DNA of 64,000 nucleotides from Sycon ciliatum. Taxonomy: Eukaryota > Porifera > Calcarea > Leucosolenida > Sycettidae. The notes beneath the pieces were generated by a model, which saw only the letters and a list, made by a program, of their open reading frames with translations, was not told the DNA's origin and ran no database searches. Positions within the stretch are counted from its first letter, which is position 1. Each line of letters starts with the position of its first letter. The stretch is taken from positions 17,848,180 to 17,912,179 of the forward strand of contig NC_088645.1 of assembly GCF_964019385.1 (NCBI RefSeq), given 5' to 3'. This document shows positions 1-10,606 of this stretch, one piece after another. The translations under genes and the position numbers were made by a program.

Positions 1-51
1 AATTCAAAGAATCAGTCGGGGAAGTGAACTGCCTGAAAAGAGAAAAAAACG

Positions 52-124
52 CCAGACCCACCAGGACTCGAACCTGGGACCCTGCTTGTCATGAGCAATG
101 CTCTAACCACTGAGCTATGGGACC
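52..124 (-). tRNA. tRNA-like sequence (probable pseudogene or SINE head)
   Basis: Read on the minus strand this gives a cloverleaf: acceptor GGTCCCA against TGGGTCT (one T-T mismatch), a D arm GCTC/GAGC, an anticodon stem TTGCT/AGCAG, and a TΨC arm CCAGG-TTCGAGT-CCTGG. A T7 run, a polymerase III terminator, follows directly. The anticodon loop CATGACA has A where position 33 should be U, so the anticodon (TGA by position) is doubtful and a working tRNA is unlikely. A second copy nearby has lost six bases around the T arm. I read it as a tRNA-derived repeat head rather than a tRNA gene. Confidence 0.45.
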
Positions 125-286
125 AGGCTGAACCCAGAAGGCGCTGACAAGTTTTTCACTCCAAAGGCAGCCCACAACACGTGCCACACATACTGATGGC
201 ACTTGGGTCTTTTTTCCTCCCCCAGGGGACCAACCACGGTCAGTTTCTGGAAACTACCAGAGGTGAAAGAAAGTGATTACTTGTAA

Positions 287-523
287 ATTTGGAAAGGATT
301 GGGAGAACTTCAAATTCAAAGGATCAGTCGGGGAAGTGAACTGCCTGAAAAGAGAAAAAAACGCCAGACCCACCAGGACTCGAACCCTGCTTGTCATGAG
401 CAATGCTCTAACCACTGAGCTATGGGACCAGTCCTGGTGGGTCTGGCGTTTTTTTCTCTTTTCAGGCAGTTCACTTCCCCGACTGATCCTTTGAATTTGA
501 AGTTCTCCCAATCCTTTCCAAAT
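287..523. repeat. Fold-back element with a tRNA-like core
   Basis: Two arms of about 92 bases (287-379 and 432-523) are reverse complements of each other almost base for base. They surround about 52 bases that carry the D and anticodon arms of the tRNA-like sequence. Each arm includes the tRNA 3' end, a T run and a further 60 bases of body. Bases 1-60 repeat the same body beside the first tRNA-like copy, so the element looks like an inverted dimer of a tRNA-derived SINE. Confidence 0.7.
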
Positions 524-573
524 ATTAATAATTATACAAATTTTTACAAGAGGTCGGAGGTGGATAATACTTT

Positions 574-1190
574 AATAACGAAGGTACGTGTTGGGTCGTA
601 CGTATCCACGCAAACATACATCCAGTCAAAATAAGGCACTTGTCAAAGTATCCGAACGTTTTCGGTTCCTTCTCATCACCACCCAACGGAGCTAAGAATC
701 GCACTTCGTCAATCAAGCAACATCTGTCAGCCCGTACCAATTGTCTTGAGTTGTACAGTGATAATGTGTTCTCAAGTCACGTGGTAGATGTGCGTTGCAT
801 CTGGCTGTGTTAGAAGCTTTGTATATCCGTAAGTTAGATCCTGAACTTTGCGAACAGAAAGAAAATGTGTTGTCGCTACAATTGTTTGGTGTTACTTCTC
901 GTCGAGGTATTAACAATATAACTTAATTTGCTCACTATGTTGTTGTCACTATTATTATTTCCTTCGAGTTTTGTGTCGTGCTAAACTTGATAATTTTCCA
1001 CCTTGTCACGAGTGTTGTTATCTCATATCTTTACGCTATATAAGTTTTAGTCTTTCCAACTTGACCCATTCCCTGTAAAATCATTGATGAGAAGGGACCG
1101 AAAACGTTCGGATACTTTGACAAGTGTCTTATTTTGACTGGATGTGTCTTTGCGTGGATACTTACGACCCAACACGTACCTTAATTATAC
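574..1190. mobile_element. Fold-back (MITE-like) element, about 100-base arms
   Basis: The left arm (about 575-690) and right arm (about 1083-1190) are inverted copies of each other, both including the stretch around CGAACGTTTTCGGT. The interior has no convincing coding region. The duplicate lies at about 21416-22015. No target-site duplication is clear to me, so the superfamily is unassigned. Confidence 0.65.
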
Positions 1191-1197
1191 AAATTAA

Positions 1198-1893
1198 TGT
1201 TGAGTATTACCTCTACCACTACACTGCGCTCACAGCCGACTAGACCCTCCTGCACACAACCATCACCACTGCGAGTACACTTCCTTAGACGATATTACTT
1301 TATTCCTCCAGACTGCTGTTTCGCTAATACAGCTCATCAGTGTAGATGTTGAAGGGTTAGAATGAGACAAAACTGCTAATTAGATTGTTTTTTACTTCTA
1401 AAACTGGCCCAGGGGCTGCTGTGGCTGTCGACGTCGGGGTGGGGGGGGGGGGGCGTGAGGTGAGCTTTCAGGCCTTCATGGCGCTAGGACAAGGGCAATA
1501 TGCAATATACAGACTCTCACTAGCTACACAGTACACTGATTCTGGCACATAATGTTTGCCTTGGTAGTCACAGCGATTGATTTTCGCGCCGATTTTATGA
1601 CGTTGCATGGATGTCCCATGCGCGTCAACAGTACTTCACACTTACCTTTTCCCGCGTTATCACCTCAGTTATGCCAGTTTTGTATGTAACAAAAACTTAA
1701 ATAATAGCAGTTTTGTCTTATTCGAACCCTTCATTATCTACCTTCACTGATGAGCTATGTACATGTATTAGCGGTCTGGAGGAATGAAGTAATATCGTCT
1801 ACGGAAGTGTCCTCGCAGTGGTGATGGTTGTGTGCAGGAGGGTCTGAGTCGGCTGAGAGCGCAGTGTAGTGGTGGAGGTGATAATCAATAAAT
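1198..1893. mobile_element. Long-TIR element carrying the empty retrotransposon site
   Basis: Left arm 1198-1395 and right arm 1690-1893 form inverted repeats of roughly 200 bases with mismatches. The centre carries a G13 run at 1441-1453. At 1671-1689 lies the unbroken target that, in the duplicate copy (about 22025-27085), received a 4.36 kb non-LTR retrotransposon. It has no coding capacity and is presumably a non-autonomous DNA transposon. Confidence 0.65.
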
Positions 1894-2017
1894 TCTTAAA
1901 TGGCCGAGAGCTCTGTCACACGCTGTAATACTAATTTACAAACAACAGAATAACAATCCAATAATTATAGCAATATAATTTCAAGTTTGTTTATAAGAAC
2001 TTCAAAGTACGTAATAT

Positions 2018-2142
2018 GTTATCGCATGGTTGCGAGGGCCTTATGGCATATTATTGCCCCGAGAGGTTAGGCCGAGGGCCGAGGGTTAACCTCCAGGGGC
2101 AATAATATGCCATAAGGCCCGGAGCTACCATTCGATAACAAA
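2018..2142. repeat. Hairpin; empty site of the small LTR element
   Basis: A perfect 25-base inverted repeat around TGGCATATTATTGCCCC is extended outward by an imperfect match (GTTATCG...CGATAAC), leaving a loop of about 40 bases. The duplicate at 28465 onward is split by the LTR element exactly after CATG in the left arm. Here the same site is intact. Confidence 0.75.
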
Positions 2143-3171
2143 TTTATCACATAGCCCACAGAGCAGACCATTGGGCTGCTGTTGAAACTAGCCTAAATGC
2201 CAACACATTATCACCACAATGTACATGTACATGTATATTTATGTGGTATCATGATCAAATTTGAAAAATGAAGATATTTCTCCTACACCCTAATAAAAAG
2301 TCTTCTACAGGCCATCAGAGAGTATACAGTACTGAAAGACGGAGACAGAAAAAAGTGCCGGCACAGCATCGTCATAGCAATAGACATGACAACCACTATA
2401 AAACACAGCAGAATCATAACGTCAGTCGAAAAATTAAGAGTGCTACCACAAAGAGTTTCTACATGTTTACATGTGTATCAGGAAGTCGTCAAATACAACA
2501 ATGCAAGTATTTGACGACTACCTGGTGTGTAATTCTGAGCACAATTTTTCTTCCTTTTTCAGCTAAAAATAGCTGTATTTTTCATTGCAAAACAGTCCTG
2601 AATTGTTGTGTTTGTTGTTCAAGCAAAGGTGAAGGCAGAGGCCGCTCGAGGACAGCTGATCCGGGTAAGAGTTTCGCGTGGCATAGGAAGACCACACGCA
2701 GTGACTTTGCGAGGATCTGAAAACGCACGATTCTGAGTTGAATTTGTGTTATTTCAAATAATTGTTTGTGATCACAATATCACATCGAGCAGAACTGAAT
2801 CCTATCCACAAGCTTACCGACAGCCAGGCTGCCAACATGACTGGACAAATGATCCCTGCAAGCACCACACGGCAGAAGTCGGAGGCCATGTCCATTGCCG
2901 GGACGTCCATCTCCAAAAAGAATTCCATCTTCGTCTCGATGCTAACGTTACACACTGCGACTTGTGGTAGAGAGTCGTAGATCTACAGTCTACAGAGTTC
3001 TATTCACGCAATCGCTGAAATGGACTAATTTTTCGGGCAAATAAACTATTTTTTGTGGGCAATATTATTGCCGCGTGGGAAAGGTGCTGATTCGCTGGAG
3101 TACAGGCAACAATCATGTGCCATGTGATAAAATGTATATAAGACTGCACTACAGAACAACCAGGAACTGCA

Positions 3172-3252
3172 TCGGCGCCTTGATACTAGAGGGTGGTGGC
3201 GTTCCTATGGATGCGGAAAACTCGGCTTCTAGCCGAGTGTCACGGGAACCGT
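3172..3252 (+). mobile_element. SINE 3'-end fragment
   Basis: It matches the 3' part of the tRNA-derived SINE that is near full length at 62746-63054, including the stretch GAGGGTGGTGGCGTTCC and a hairpin ACTCGGCTtctAGCCGAGT. Further copies are at 29610-29692, 5944-6030 (minus), 47848-47950 (minus) and 63815-63910. Confidence 0.7.
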
Positions 3253-3364
3253 GATTTTTTTCTTTTTTTACAGAACAACAAGGGCAATCAAGGCTTGTTT
3301 GCTGCTACTTAAAGTTTCCTGCGTCAGCATTATGAGACTGCATTCTGAATGTTTGTTCACTTAC

Positions 3365-3887
3365 CTTCTGATATCACAGTAATGTAGGGCTCATTACCAT
3401 TAAGTGCCACTTTACAAGATACAGATCCAATGTGAAAGCGAAGATTTAACTGGTGCTTGAGGATTTGGACAGAGATTATAAACTTAACTCGATCTACTAC
3501 CATTCCACCAGACCTATACGATTCATTGCGTTTGGTAGGATGGGTAGGATTCCATTTCGTCCAAGGTGATTTTGAGTCAATCCGTTCGCTCTTGTCTATC
3601 AGGAAAATACAGCTGCCTTGTGACTCGATTTTAATCTCCTTGACTACCATGTAACATTGTGGTGGATAATCGAAAGTAACATTGTATAACTCTGAAGTAA
3701 CTAATGCAGTTCTTGGCATTAGTGAGGTACTAGTTACTGATGAATATCGTAATGTGCCATCACCACTGGACAGTGGATATGATCGACGACCTGTTGCAGT
3801 GCAAGGTGAGGTTTGCGTAAAACCTCTTGTGACATTCCAGCCGCTCACAAGCAGTAGTGTGGGAATAATGTGTTTGATCAACGACAT
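3365..3887 (-). CDS. Gene C exon 2: signal peptide plus four-cysteine ectodomain (partial gene)
   Basis: The exon opens after a good acceptor (TTTCATTTAG) eight bases before ATG and ends at donor GAAG/GTAAGTG in phase 1. It encodes about 174 residues. A hydrophobic leader of about 22 residues is followed by an extracellular domain with four cysteines near residues 29, 78, 93 and 158, ending EPYITVISEG. The family is unknown to me. It is a paralogue of gene B exon 29801-30323 (19 amino-acid differences) and more distantly of gene A exon 36267-36812. The phase 1 end suits splicing to EGF exons, but the 3.3 kb downstream holds only repeats, so later exons must lie outside the window or be lost. 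It is probably the N-terminus of a membrane receptor. Confidence 0.75.
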
Positions 3888-4290
3888 GTTCAGGCCTAAA
3901 TGAAACAACATATCAAACGTAATGCAAAACACACTTGATCACTGAAACTATACTTCAAACCACTTGGACATTAATAATTATTACAAAAACTTGAGCACAT
4001 AAAATGTGTGAAGTCAATTTCCAAGCTTCTTTCCGATGTAACGACTGCATTTGTGACCATCCGTAATCACGTCAGTCTCACTTACCAGGTAATCACATGA
4101 TCACAGCAGTAAAGTTTCTATGCATACCGTTCATGACAGGTGAACTCGGATGGTGAGTGACAAAAGGCCATGTTGTCGCACTCGCTGACTGTATAATGGT
4201 TACGTTGGTGTAGAGTTGGTCATAACTCATAACAGTGTTGTCCTTCTCCTTTTTAATTAAAAGGAAAAGCGACGAGGAGACAATAACTTT

Positions 4291-4818
4291 ATTAATGCGA
4301 TTAATAGTATAAGTGAAGCGGACATTACAAAATGATGAATGAGAATACATGTATCTAAAATGGTTGTTCCTAATCGATTTTCTTGAGACTATCATCAGGG
4401 AAAATCGTCTCACAATAGAGGCTATACGGAGAAACAAACTACTTATAGGTTATCGGATAGTGGGAAGCATACAAGGTGAGGTGTGAAAAAAATAAGTGGG
4501 AGAGAAGACGAAAGAAATTAGACGAAAAGATGTCACCTTTTGTAGTAGCTCACACCGTCAGAACACTCTCACATCTTTTCGTCTAATTTCTTTCGTCTTC
4601 TCTCCCACTTAGTTTTTTTTTCACACCTCACCTTGTATGCTTCCCACTATCCAATAACCTATAAGTAGTTTGTTTCTCCGTATAGCCTCTATTATGAGAC
4701 GATTTCCCCTGATGATAGTCTCAAGAAAATCGATTAGGAACAACCATTTTAGATACATGTATTCTCATTCATCATTTTGTAATGTCCGCTTCACTTATAC
4801 TATTAATCGCATTAATTA
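4291..4818. repeat. Long near-perfect palindrome (arms about 240 bases)
   Basis: The left arm begins ATTAATGCGATTAATAG and is mirrored at the right end as its reverse complement. The inner ends are GAAATTAGACGAAAAGATG and its complement, leaving a loop of about 40 bases. Only a few mismatches are visible over about 240 bases per arm. It lies in the large first intron of gene C and encodes nothing recognisable. If transcribed it would fold into a long hairpin. Confidence 0.85.
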
Positions 4819-4958
4819 AAAGGCAACAACATTCCCGACTCCATAATACAATCATGTAGTTGATAACATAGGGTAGGTAACTTATAAGCTAAGCACACGG
4901 TTTCTGCTGAATTACCTGATACTTGGTGCTGAGCACACCTCGCTCACTCAATCTCTAC

Positions 4959-5440
4959 TAGGCCTCGACCAAATATACTTGCGCATATTTCCGCATATTT
5001 TGTGAGACAGTTTATTATGGCATATTGAGCGACAAAGAGAATATTGGAATGAAGCCAGCATATAATTCAAATATTCTGAAGAATATGAGGATGAGGACAA
5101 AATGCGTTCAGAAATGCCTTTTATGGATGAATTTGGAATGGTTGAGGCGTTTGCTACATTTCCCCATGGATGAACACTATCGCTACGGTTGCTGGGGACG
5201 CACCCCAGCCATACTATTCAGCATGTGTTTTGATTTGCACCGTAAGTATGATAGCCGTGAAGCCAATGAATATTCTAACGTTGCAATGTTACAGAAATGA
5301 TCTACACTTTCTGCTTATATCGAGCATATTTTGGTATATATTTTGCATATCTTGCTAATCCTTTGGCATATTATGGAGGTTTTCCCTGATATGCGACGAG
5401 CATAATATGCTACTGTTTTAGCATATTTGGTAGAGGCCTA
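4959..5440. mobile_element. hAT-type MITE with 8-bp target duplication
   Basis: The terminal inverted repeat TAGGCCTCGACCAAATAT is mirrored at the right end with one change. The element is flanked on both sides by the same eight bases, ATCTCTAC (4951-4958 and 5441-5448). An 8-bp duplication is typical of the hAT superfamily. Subterminal GCATATTT motifs recur near both ends. There is no transposase, so it is non-autonomous. Confidence 0.8.
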
Positions 5441-5448
5441 ATCTCTAC

Positions 5449-5943
5449 TGATTGCTGAATTCCCCACAGCAGGTGCATGGAACAGGAAGAGGTACTTTTT
5501 GTTGTTGTATACTTTATTTATAGAGGAAATCAAAACAGTTCCTTGCAAGTTTACTGAGTGTCCAATGTGCTCCAGACGCCAGTCTCAAATCAAACAAGTA
5601 GCATGACTGTCATTATGAAGGCAGTTACAAGCATCAACGTTCGAAGCAGCCACACTCTACTCTCATCGGCGGAATCAAAACATCTAAGTTCCCATCGTTT
5701 AGTTTGACGCACTTGACTTGTGTAACATTTTTTCTTGTAGCAATTGCCTGATTCAGGAACGAAACAAAATATTCCACTCTAAATAGCTAAAAAAAATGAA
5801 GAAACACTACAAATTGTAGCTTGGATGAATTAGGGGAATCGAATTCAAGTCATCGAACACTTGCCACTACATTCATCCCACATCTGTCTGCAACGCGCAT
5901 TTTTTATACACAAAATGGTCCCTATAGGCATGATAAAATGAGG
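5449..5943. other. Stretch without recognised features (gene C intron 1)
   Basis: I see no gene, RNA or clear repeat in these roughly 500 bases. Confidence 0.4.
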
Positions 5944-7168
5944 AAAAAATTCACGGTTCGCGTTTTCCGCATCCGTAGTAACGCCACCACCCTTCAAGGA
6001 TCAAGGCGCAGATGGAGCTGCTAAAGCGGAAGGAGGTGAGTAGACCAGCAAGTGGTCAGAGACCGAAAATTCCAATCACTGCATCCATGTTTTCCTTGTG
6101 CCGGGTAGGCCTCGGCGGGTAATGCTCGTTATTTCAGCTCAAAATACTTTTAGCATTGCTAGTTATTCGGTCATGTAATCCTCGTTAGAATGCTCATTTG
6201 GACTTGTAATGCTAGTTGAAAAGGCAATGTGAACCACTCATATGGCATTGTGTCATAATGTAAGTCACACTGCACGGAATACGGCTATTGGAAGTACCTA
6301 GTACTTTGAAAGTAGATTATAATTACGGTGATGCTATTTCAAAATGATGTGGAACTGAAGTTGCTATCATGAACTAGCAGTGAATAGTAAATCAGAACCC
6401 TACGTCGACAGTCTTCAAAGTACTTTGAGGGTGCATACGGAATGCTATTTTGGAAATTTAGTATATTGTGTGGTATGAAAAAGTACAATATAAGTGATCT
6501 AACCCTCGATATGCTTGCTCCTTTGGCTTCGGGCAGTCGTGCGCATGCCTCACCGGGCTCATCCTCCACCTCTGCCTCGTTCTCGTCTTCGTTATTATCC
6601 TCCTCTGTCTCGTACTCATCTTCCTCACTCTCTTCCTCCGAAGAATCAGAGACTTCCAACAAATTTCCATTTGATATACTCATGGTGCAAGCAAGCCAGC
6701 ACTGCATGACTCTGTGAATAGGAAAGACAAGGTTTCTTTCCGTTTCCCATGATGTCATCAACGTGGTACCTAGCAGCTGCCACTAAGATTCGCAACAAGA
6801 GACGCATGTTGCGAAGTCGCAGGCTAACGTTTAAGCAAAACTGCCAAAAGCCGCTGGTACAAAGTACAGTGTGTACGTGACATTGTAGGCCTCCTGTTTT
6901 ATTCAGTAATGCACACTCATGAAGTGAGAAAATGACACTTTTGGGCGCTAATGCTTGTTTTGGCTCCAAATCCGGGTACAATGCTGGAGCATTGCTACTT
7001 CTCAAAACGATGCTCGTAATGCCAGTTACAATGCTAGCATTACCCGTCGAGGCCTAGTGCCAGGCCATGAGTTCCCCATTTAACTATGGGTCGCAGCACG
7101 GCTGGAAAAAATCCCTGCGCTTCCAACCCACTGTTTCTCAATCATGGTCTTAGACCATCCCACTATGT
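5944..7168 (-). mobile_element. tRNA-derived SINE split by a hAT element
   Basis: On the minus strand the 5' part (7168-7057) matches the head of the SINE at 62746, including the box-B-like region. The 3' part (6105-5944) matches its tail. The two are separated by the 951-base element at 6106-7056. The duplicated GTGCCAGG at the break equals the uninterrupted SINE sequence, which shows the order of events. Confidence 0.8.
6106..7056. mobile_element. hAT-type element (TAGGCCTC termini) nested in a SINE
   Basis: The ends are inverted: TAGGCCTCGGCGGGTAATGC on the left and its near-complement on the right. The flanking octamers are GTGCCGGG and GTGCCAGG, an 8-bp duplication with one mutation. 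The termini resemble those of the MITE at 4959, so the two belong to one broader family. A minus-strand open stretch (6339-6710) encodes an acidic Glu/Asp/Ser-rich segment, but no transposase motif is visible. Confidence 0.8.
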
Positions 7169-7713
7169 CTGTCTGCATAAACTGTGCCCTAAAACCAGTA
7201 ACTCCATGCCCTCTCGGCGCCCTCAAGTTCAGCACCAGTCAGGTGAGCGCGACCGTTTCAGCGTCCTGAAAATAAGCGCCGAATTTTACAGCGCCAAATA
7301 TTGCAGCGCTACCTACTTCAGCGCCAGCAGGTAAGCGCAAAATATCTCAGCGCTACATATAATTATGTATGTCAGCGCCAAATATCTCAGCGCCAAATAC
7401 ATCAGCCTGACCCTTCTCAACGTCACAGATCTCAGCACCATAATCTCAGTACATGTACAACATATCTCAGCGCCAAATATCTCAGCGCCATGTATCACAG
7501 CGCCAAATTATTGATAATTAAATCAAACTAGTACTACTAGTATACTTCAAGTAGATGTCATGTGTACGTAATAAATCCATCTGCCTTTATCCGCTGTCAT
7601 CTCAGTTTCTGAAAATATGTCACTAAGGGTGATTTTCGCGTGTCATCATCATCATCATCTGCGTTGCCGAAAAAATAATAAAAGTAAAATTTTAAAAATA
7701 ATAATAAACGGCA

Positions 7714-8922
7714 TTATGCAGCTGTGTAAGCAGTAGATGCACAGTGCGACTGCCAGGCATCTCTGTCAGATGCCAACTGGCAATTCTCATGCAGAGACAT
7801 ACCAGTCCACGAAACGATGTTGTCAGCAAAGGAAATCTTCGGACGACCACGCTTTCTCTTACCATCCACGACACCAAACATCACGTCACGTACAAGCTCG
7901 CAGCCAGATGGGCGGCATGTGTGCCCGAAATAGGTCAGTTTGCGTATCCTGACCCTGGCTAGCAGCTGTCTCTGTACTCCCAACTCCACCAGGATACTGT
8001 CATTTGTGCGCTTCTCCATCCAGGATACTCTGAGCAGACGTCGGTAGCACCACATTTCTGCTGCCTGTATTCGTCGTTCATCTGTCTTCCGCAGAGTCCA
8101 ACTCTCAGCTCCATACAGCAGGACAGACCACACTAAGGCATGCATTATCCGGATTTTCAGCTGTCTGGAGATGTTGTGGTCTTTCCAGATGTCAATTAAC
8201 TGCAGCATACGCTCTTTCGCCATGGCAATTCTTGACCGAATATCGAGGCTGCAATCACCGTTTGTTGTCTTCCAGGATCCCAGATACTTGAAACTGCTCA
8301 CCTCTGCAATTCGTTCTCTGTCGACCACAAGGGGTGTTGGAGCAGTATCGTTTGCACCAGCAGTACAGGTTCCGATATACATGATCTTGGTTTTGGACAG
8401 ATTCAGTGACAGGCCCTTCTCTCTTCCAGCGTCATTAACAGCATTGGTGAGGGTAGACACTTCTGATGGATGTGCACACAATCCCGTGTCATCTGAATAT
8501 CGTAGGTTCGACAGCCGGCGTCCTCCGATTCTCACACCGATACTGTCCACATCAGCAACACGCATAACACTCTCAGTGTACAGGCTAAATAGATGTGGGG
8601 ACAAAATACAGCCCTGCCGAACACCCTTCTTGATGACGAACTCCGGCGAATACGAGCCATTCCATCTGATAACTCCGCTCATCCCTGTGTAAAGATTCTG
8701 AAGCAAACAAACTATGTGGCGAGGGAAACCAAAATCCAAAAGGCAACCGAAAAGATGTGAGTGGTTAACTGTGTCAAAGGCTTTACGATAATCGATAAAA
8801 ACAATGGATACAGGATTCTGCCATTCAAGAGATTTTTCGATAATGATTTGCAGAACACAGAGCATATCTACAGTACTTCGACCAGCTCGAAAACCTGCCT
8901 GCTCATCGCGTGTGCTGGCTCG
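7714..8922 (-). pseudogene. Reverse transcriptase fragment, RTE/BovB-like non-LTR element
   Basis: The minus strand is open for about 400 residues covering fingers to thumb of a reverse transcriptase: DEQAGFRAGRST, FIDYRKAFDTVNH, GVRQGCILSP, the catalytic YSDD box (family usual: YADD), then KYLGSW and LLYGAESWTL. The latter blocks are typical of RTE-like endonuclease/RT proteins. The endonuclease and the 5' part of RT are missing, cut off at about 8930 where the CAGCGC array resumes. A (ATG)n-like tail at 7640-7660 marks the 3' end. It is a dead 5'-truncated copy even though the frame remains open. Confidence 0.8.
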
Positions 8923-9058
8923 TATATCGACTAGCGCCTCAGCTGAAGGTGTACTTTATCGCGCTGAACTTCTTTGCGCGGTACTTCTTCGCGCTGTAAA
9001 TTACCGCACCTTACTTTTTTCGCGCTGAGTTTCTGGCGCTGTACTTTACCGCGCTGAC

Positions 9059-9750
9059 AGTTTGTTTGTTTGTTTGTTTGTATTTACTTTGATTCGCAAA
9101 TTCAAACGGGCATAGAACCCACTAACATGAAAGCGAATATGAAAATTATAATGAGAATGAGAATTTAAATGCTTAGATCTTGCATAGAGTCAGCGGTACA
9201 TCAGAGGGAGATCGGGTACAACAGAAAGAAAACAGAAAAAAACAGATTTCGCTTGTCTTCAGCATCTACAGGGCACAGGTATAGGGGATTACCTGCGTGC
9301 GAAAATGCCGAGCGTGATGGATGGCACGGATGTCGCTGGGGAGGGCATTCCATAATACAGCACCGTTGCAAGCAAAGCGCCCCCGCCCCGCAACTGAATG
9401 GGAAACTGGCACGCACAGGCCCATGGCAGATTGGAGCCGAGTAGGGCCGGGTGCAGCGGGGGTTAGCAGGGCTTGCAACTCTGGACTTGCCAGTGCATAA
9501 CGACAGCGCCACACCAGGTATGCTAGCTTCTGATCGAAGACTTCTGCCACACGGAACACTGCCATGCGCTCCAGCAGGTCGCGGGCAGACGACCACGGAG
9601 GGCGGCCAAAAACAGCACGAGCCCCACTGTTCTGCAGGACCTGTAGACGGTCGAGGTACCTTCTTTGCAATGAGCTAGAGTACGCGTTGGAAGCATATAG
9701 CAGGTCAGACATGATCAGCGATCTAAAGTAGGTCATGCGTGACAGTCATG
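9059..9750 (-). pseudogene. 3' fragment of a CR1/L2-like non-LTR retrotransposon
   Basis: The minus-strand frame 9266-9736 encodes the region after the RT of a CR1/L2-group ORF2, recognisable from RLQVLQNSGARAVFG, QKLAYLVWRC and AVLWNALPSDIRA. The element is truncated at about 9745 and ends in a (CAAA)n tail seen on the plus strand as TTTG repeats at 9059-9080. It belongs to a different family from the RTE fragment beside it. Confidence 0.75.
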
Positions 9751-9795
9751 GCACTGAAGAATCTGGCGCTGTAAAATCAGGCGCTGATGTGCTGG

Positions 9796-10606
9796 CTCTG
9801 GAGTAGCAAGTCTGTTAGGCAAGAATAATATTAATTGTTGTCCTTCCTATCCAAGCTACCGCAGAATTTACTCCAGAATGTTTTTGGAGAGTTGGATCAG
9901 GGTTTTTTTTATCCATAATTATGTTGGTAAACACGCATCTGGCAATATGGTGGTAAATACACGCCGGATAGTAGTTCTACAACAGGAAGAAAGGAGATAG
10001 ATGGCTGTGAATACAGTCTAATGTCGAGCCAGACGCGCCTCAGCCTGGACAAGGTCGACAGGCGCGAGGTCGAAGTGACCACGGCGAACAGAGTGTGATC
10101 CGCGGATGGCAGACCTGGCAAGAGAAAATGCCAAACAGCACCTCAGCCAAGCTACAACCCCGCTATAGGCAGTGTGGCGTTTGGTGGTACTCCAGAATAC
10201 AAGCCACTTGTGTGGTTCTAGAGACAAAGGACAGCGCAAGAAAGCTCCCTGATTCGATATTAATAATTATTAATTCTCGGACTGCTCACGGTAGGCCAAT
10301 TGCAGCGAACCCCCATTCAACCTCACAGAAACTTGAGCGCACCACTCGAACTTGAAAGCCATCTCACGTATAAGCAAGAGTACAAATACTGCAATAATTA
10401 CCTCCCAGAGTGTGCAACGCCTGATCCAGCTCTGCAGAAGGTCTTGGTTGAGCGTAGTCGGATCTGTACGGTATTATGAACCAAAGATCCATTTTTTTTG
10501 CAATTACGCTAGACCAAGTCCCTACGCAAGGCTGGAGCTGAGGGTTATGTACTCTTGATATAAGTGACTTTTGGATCCGAAAACAACAGTGCAGGTTAGT
10601 TCTTAC
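9796..10606. other. Stretch without recognised features (gene C intron 1)
   Basis: No coding exon, RNA gene or clear repeat is visible in this 0.8 kb between the composite transposon and the gene C first-exon region. Confidence 0.4.

Larger units (their letters stand above)
536..3945. repeat. Segmental duplication, copy 1 (uninterrupted)
   Basis: This block reappears at 21363-30380 in the same orientation. Once two later insertions are removed from the second copy, both are about 3.4 kb. In a 453-base non-coding stretch (2268-2720 against 28707-29159) I count eight differences, about 1.8 percent. The block contains two fold-back elements, a hairpin, a SINE tail and the ectodomain exon of gene C with its splice sites. 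Similarity stops abruptly just upstream of that exon (about 3945 and 30380) and at an AT-rich stretch on the left. Confidence 0.9.
7234..9795. mobile_element. Composite element with CAGCGCCAAATAT repeat arrays
   Basis: From 7234 to 7510 short units such as CAGCGCCAAATATCT recur about a dozen times. The inverted form (GGCGCTG, CGCGCTGAACTT) returns at 8935-9058 and 9765-9795. Two 5'-truncated non-LTR fragments sit between these arrays. I read it as a non-autonomous DNA element with subterminal repeats that later trapped retrotransposon pieces. No target duplication could be fixed. Confidence 0.5.

Noticed and set aside
2268..2720. A 150-codon plus-strand open frame, also present at 28707-29159
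   Set aside because: Conservation is explained by the recent duplication. Most of the few differences change amino acids, and no splice or domain evidence supports it.
6339..6761. Acidic open frame within the hAT-type element
   Set aside because: Low-complexity Glu/Asp/Ser only. No transposase motif and not kept as a gene.
7241..7510. Possible CRISPR-like array of short repeats
   Set aside because: Spacers are only a few bases, units vary and the context is a eukaryotic transposon.
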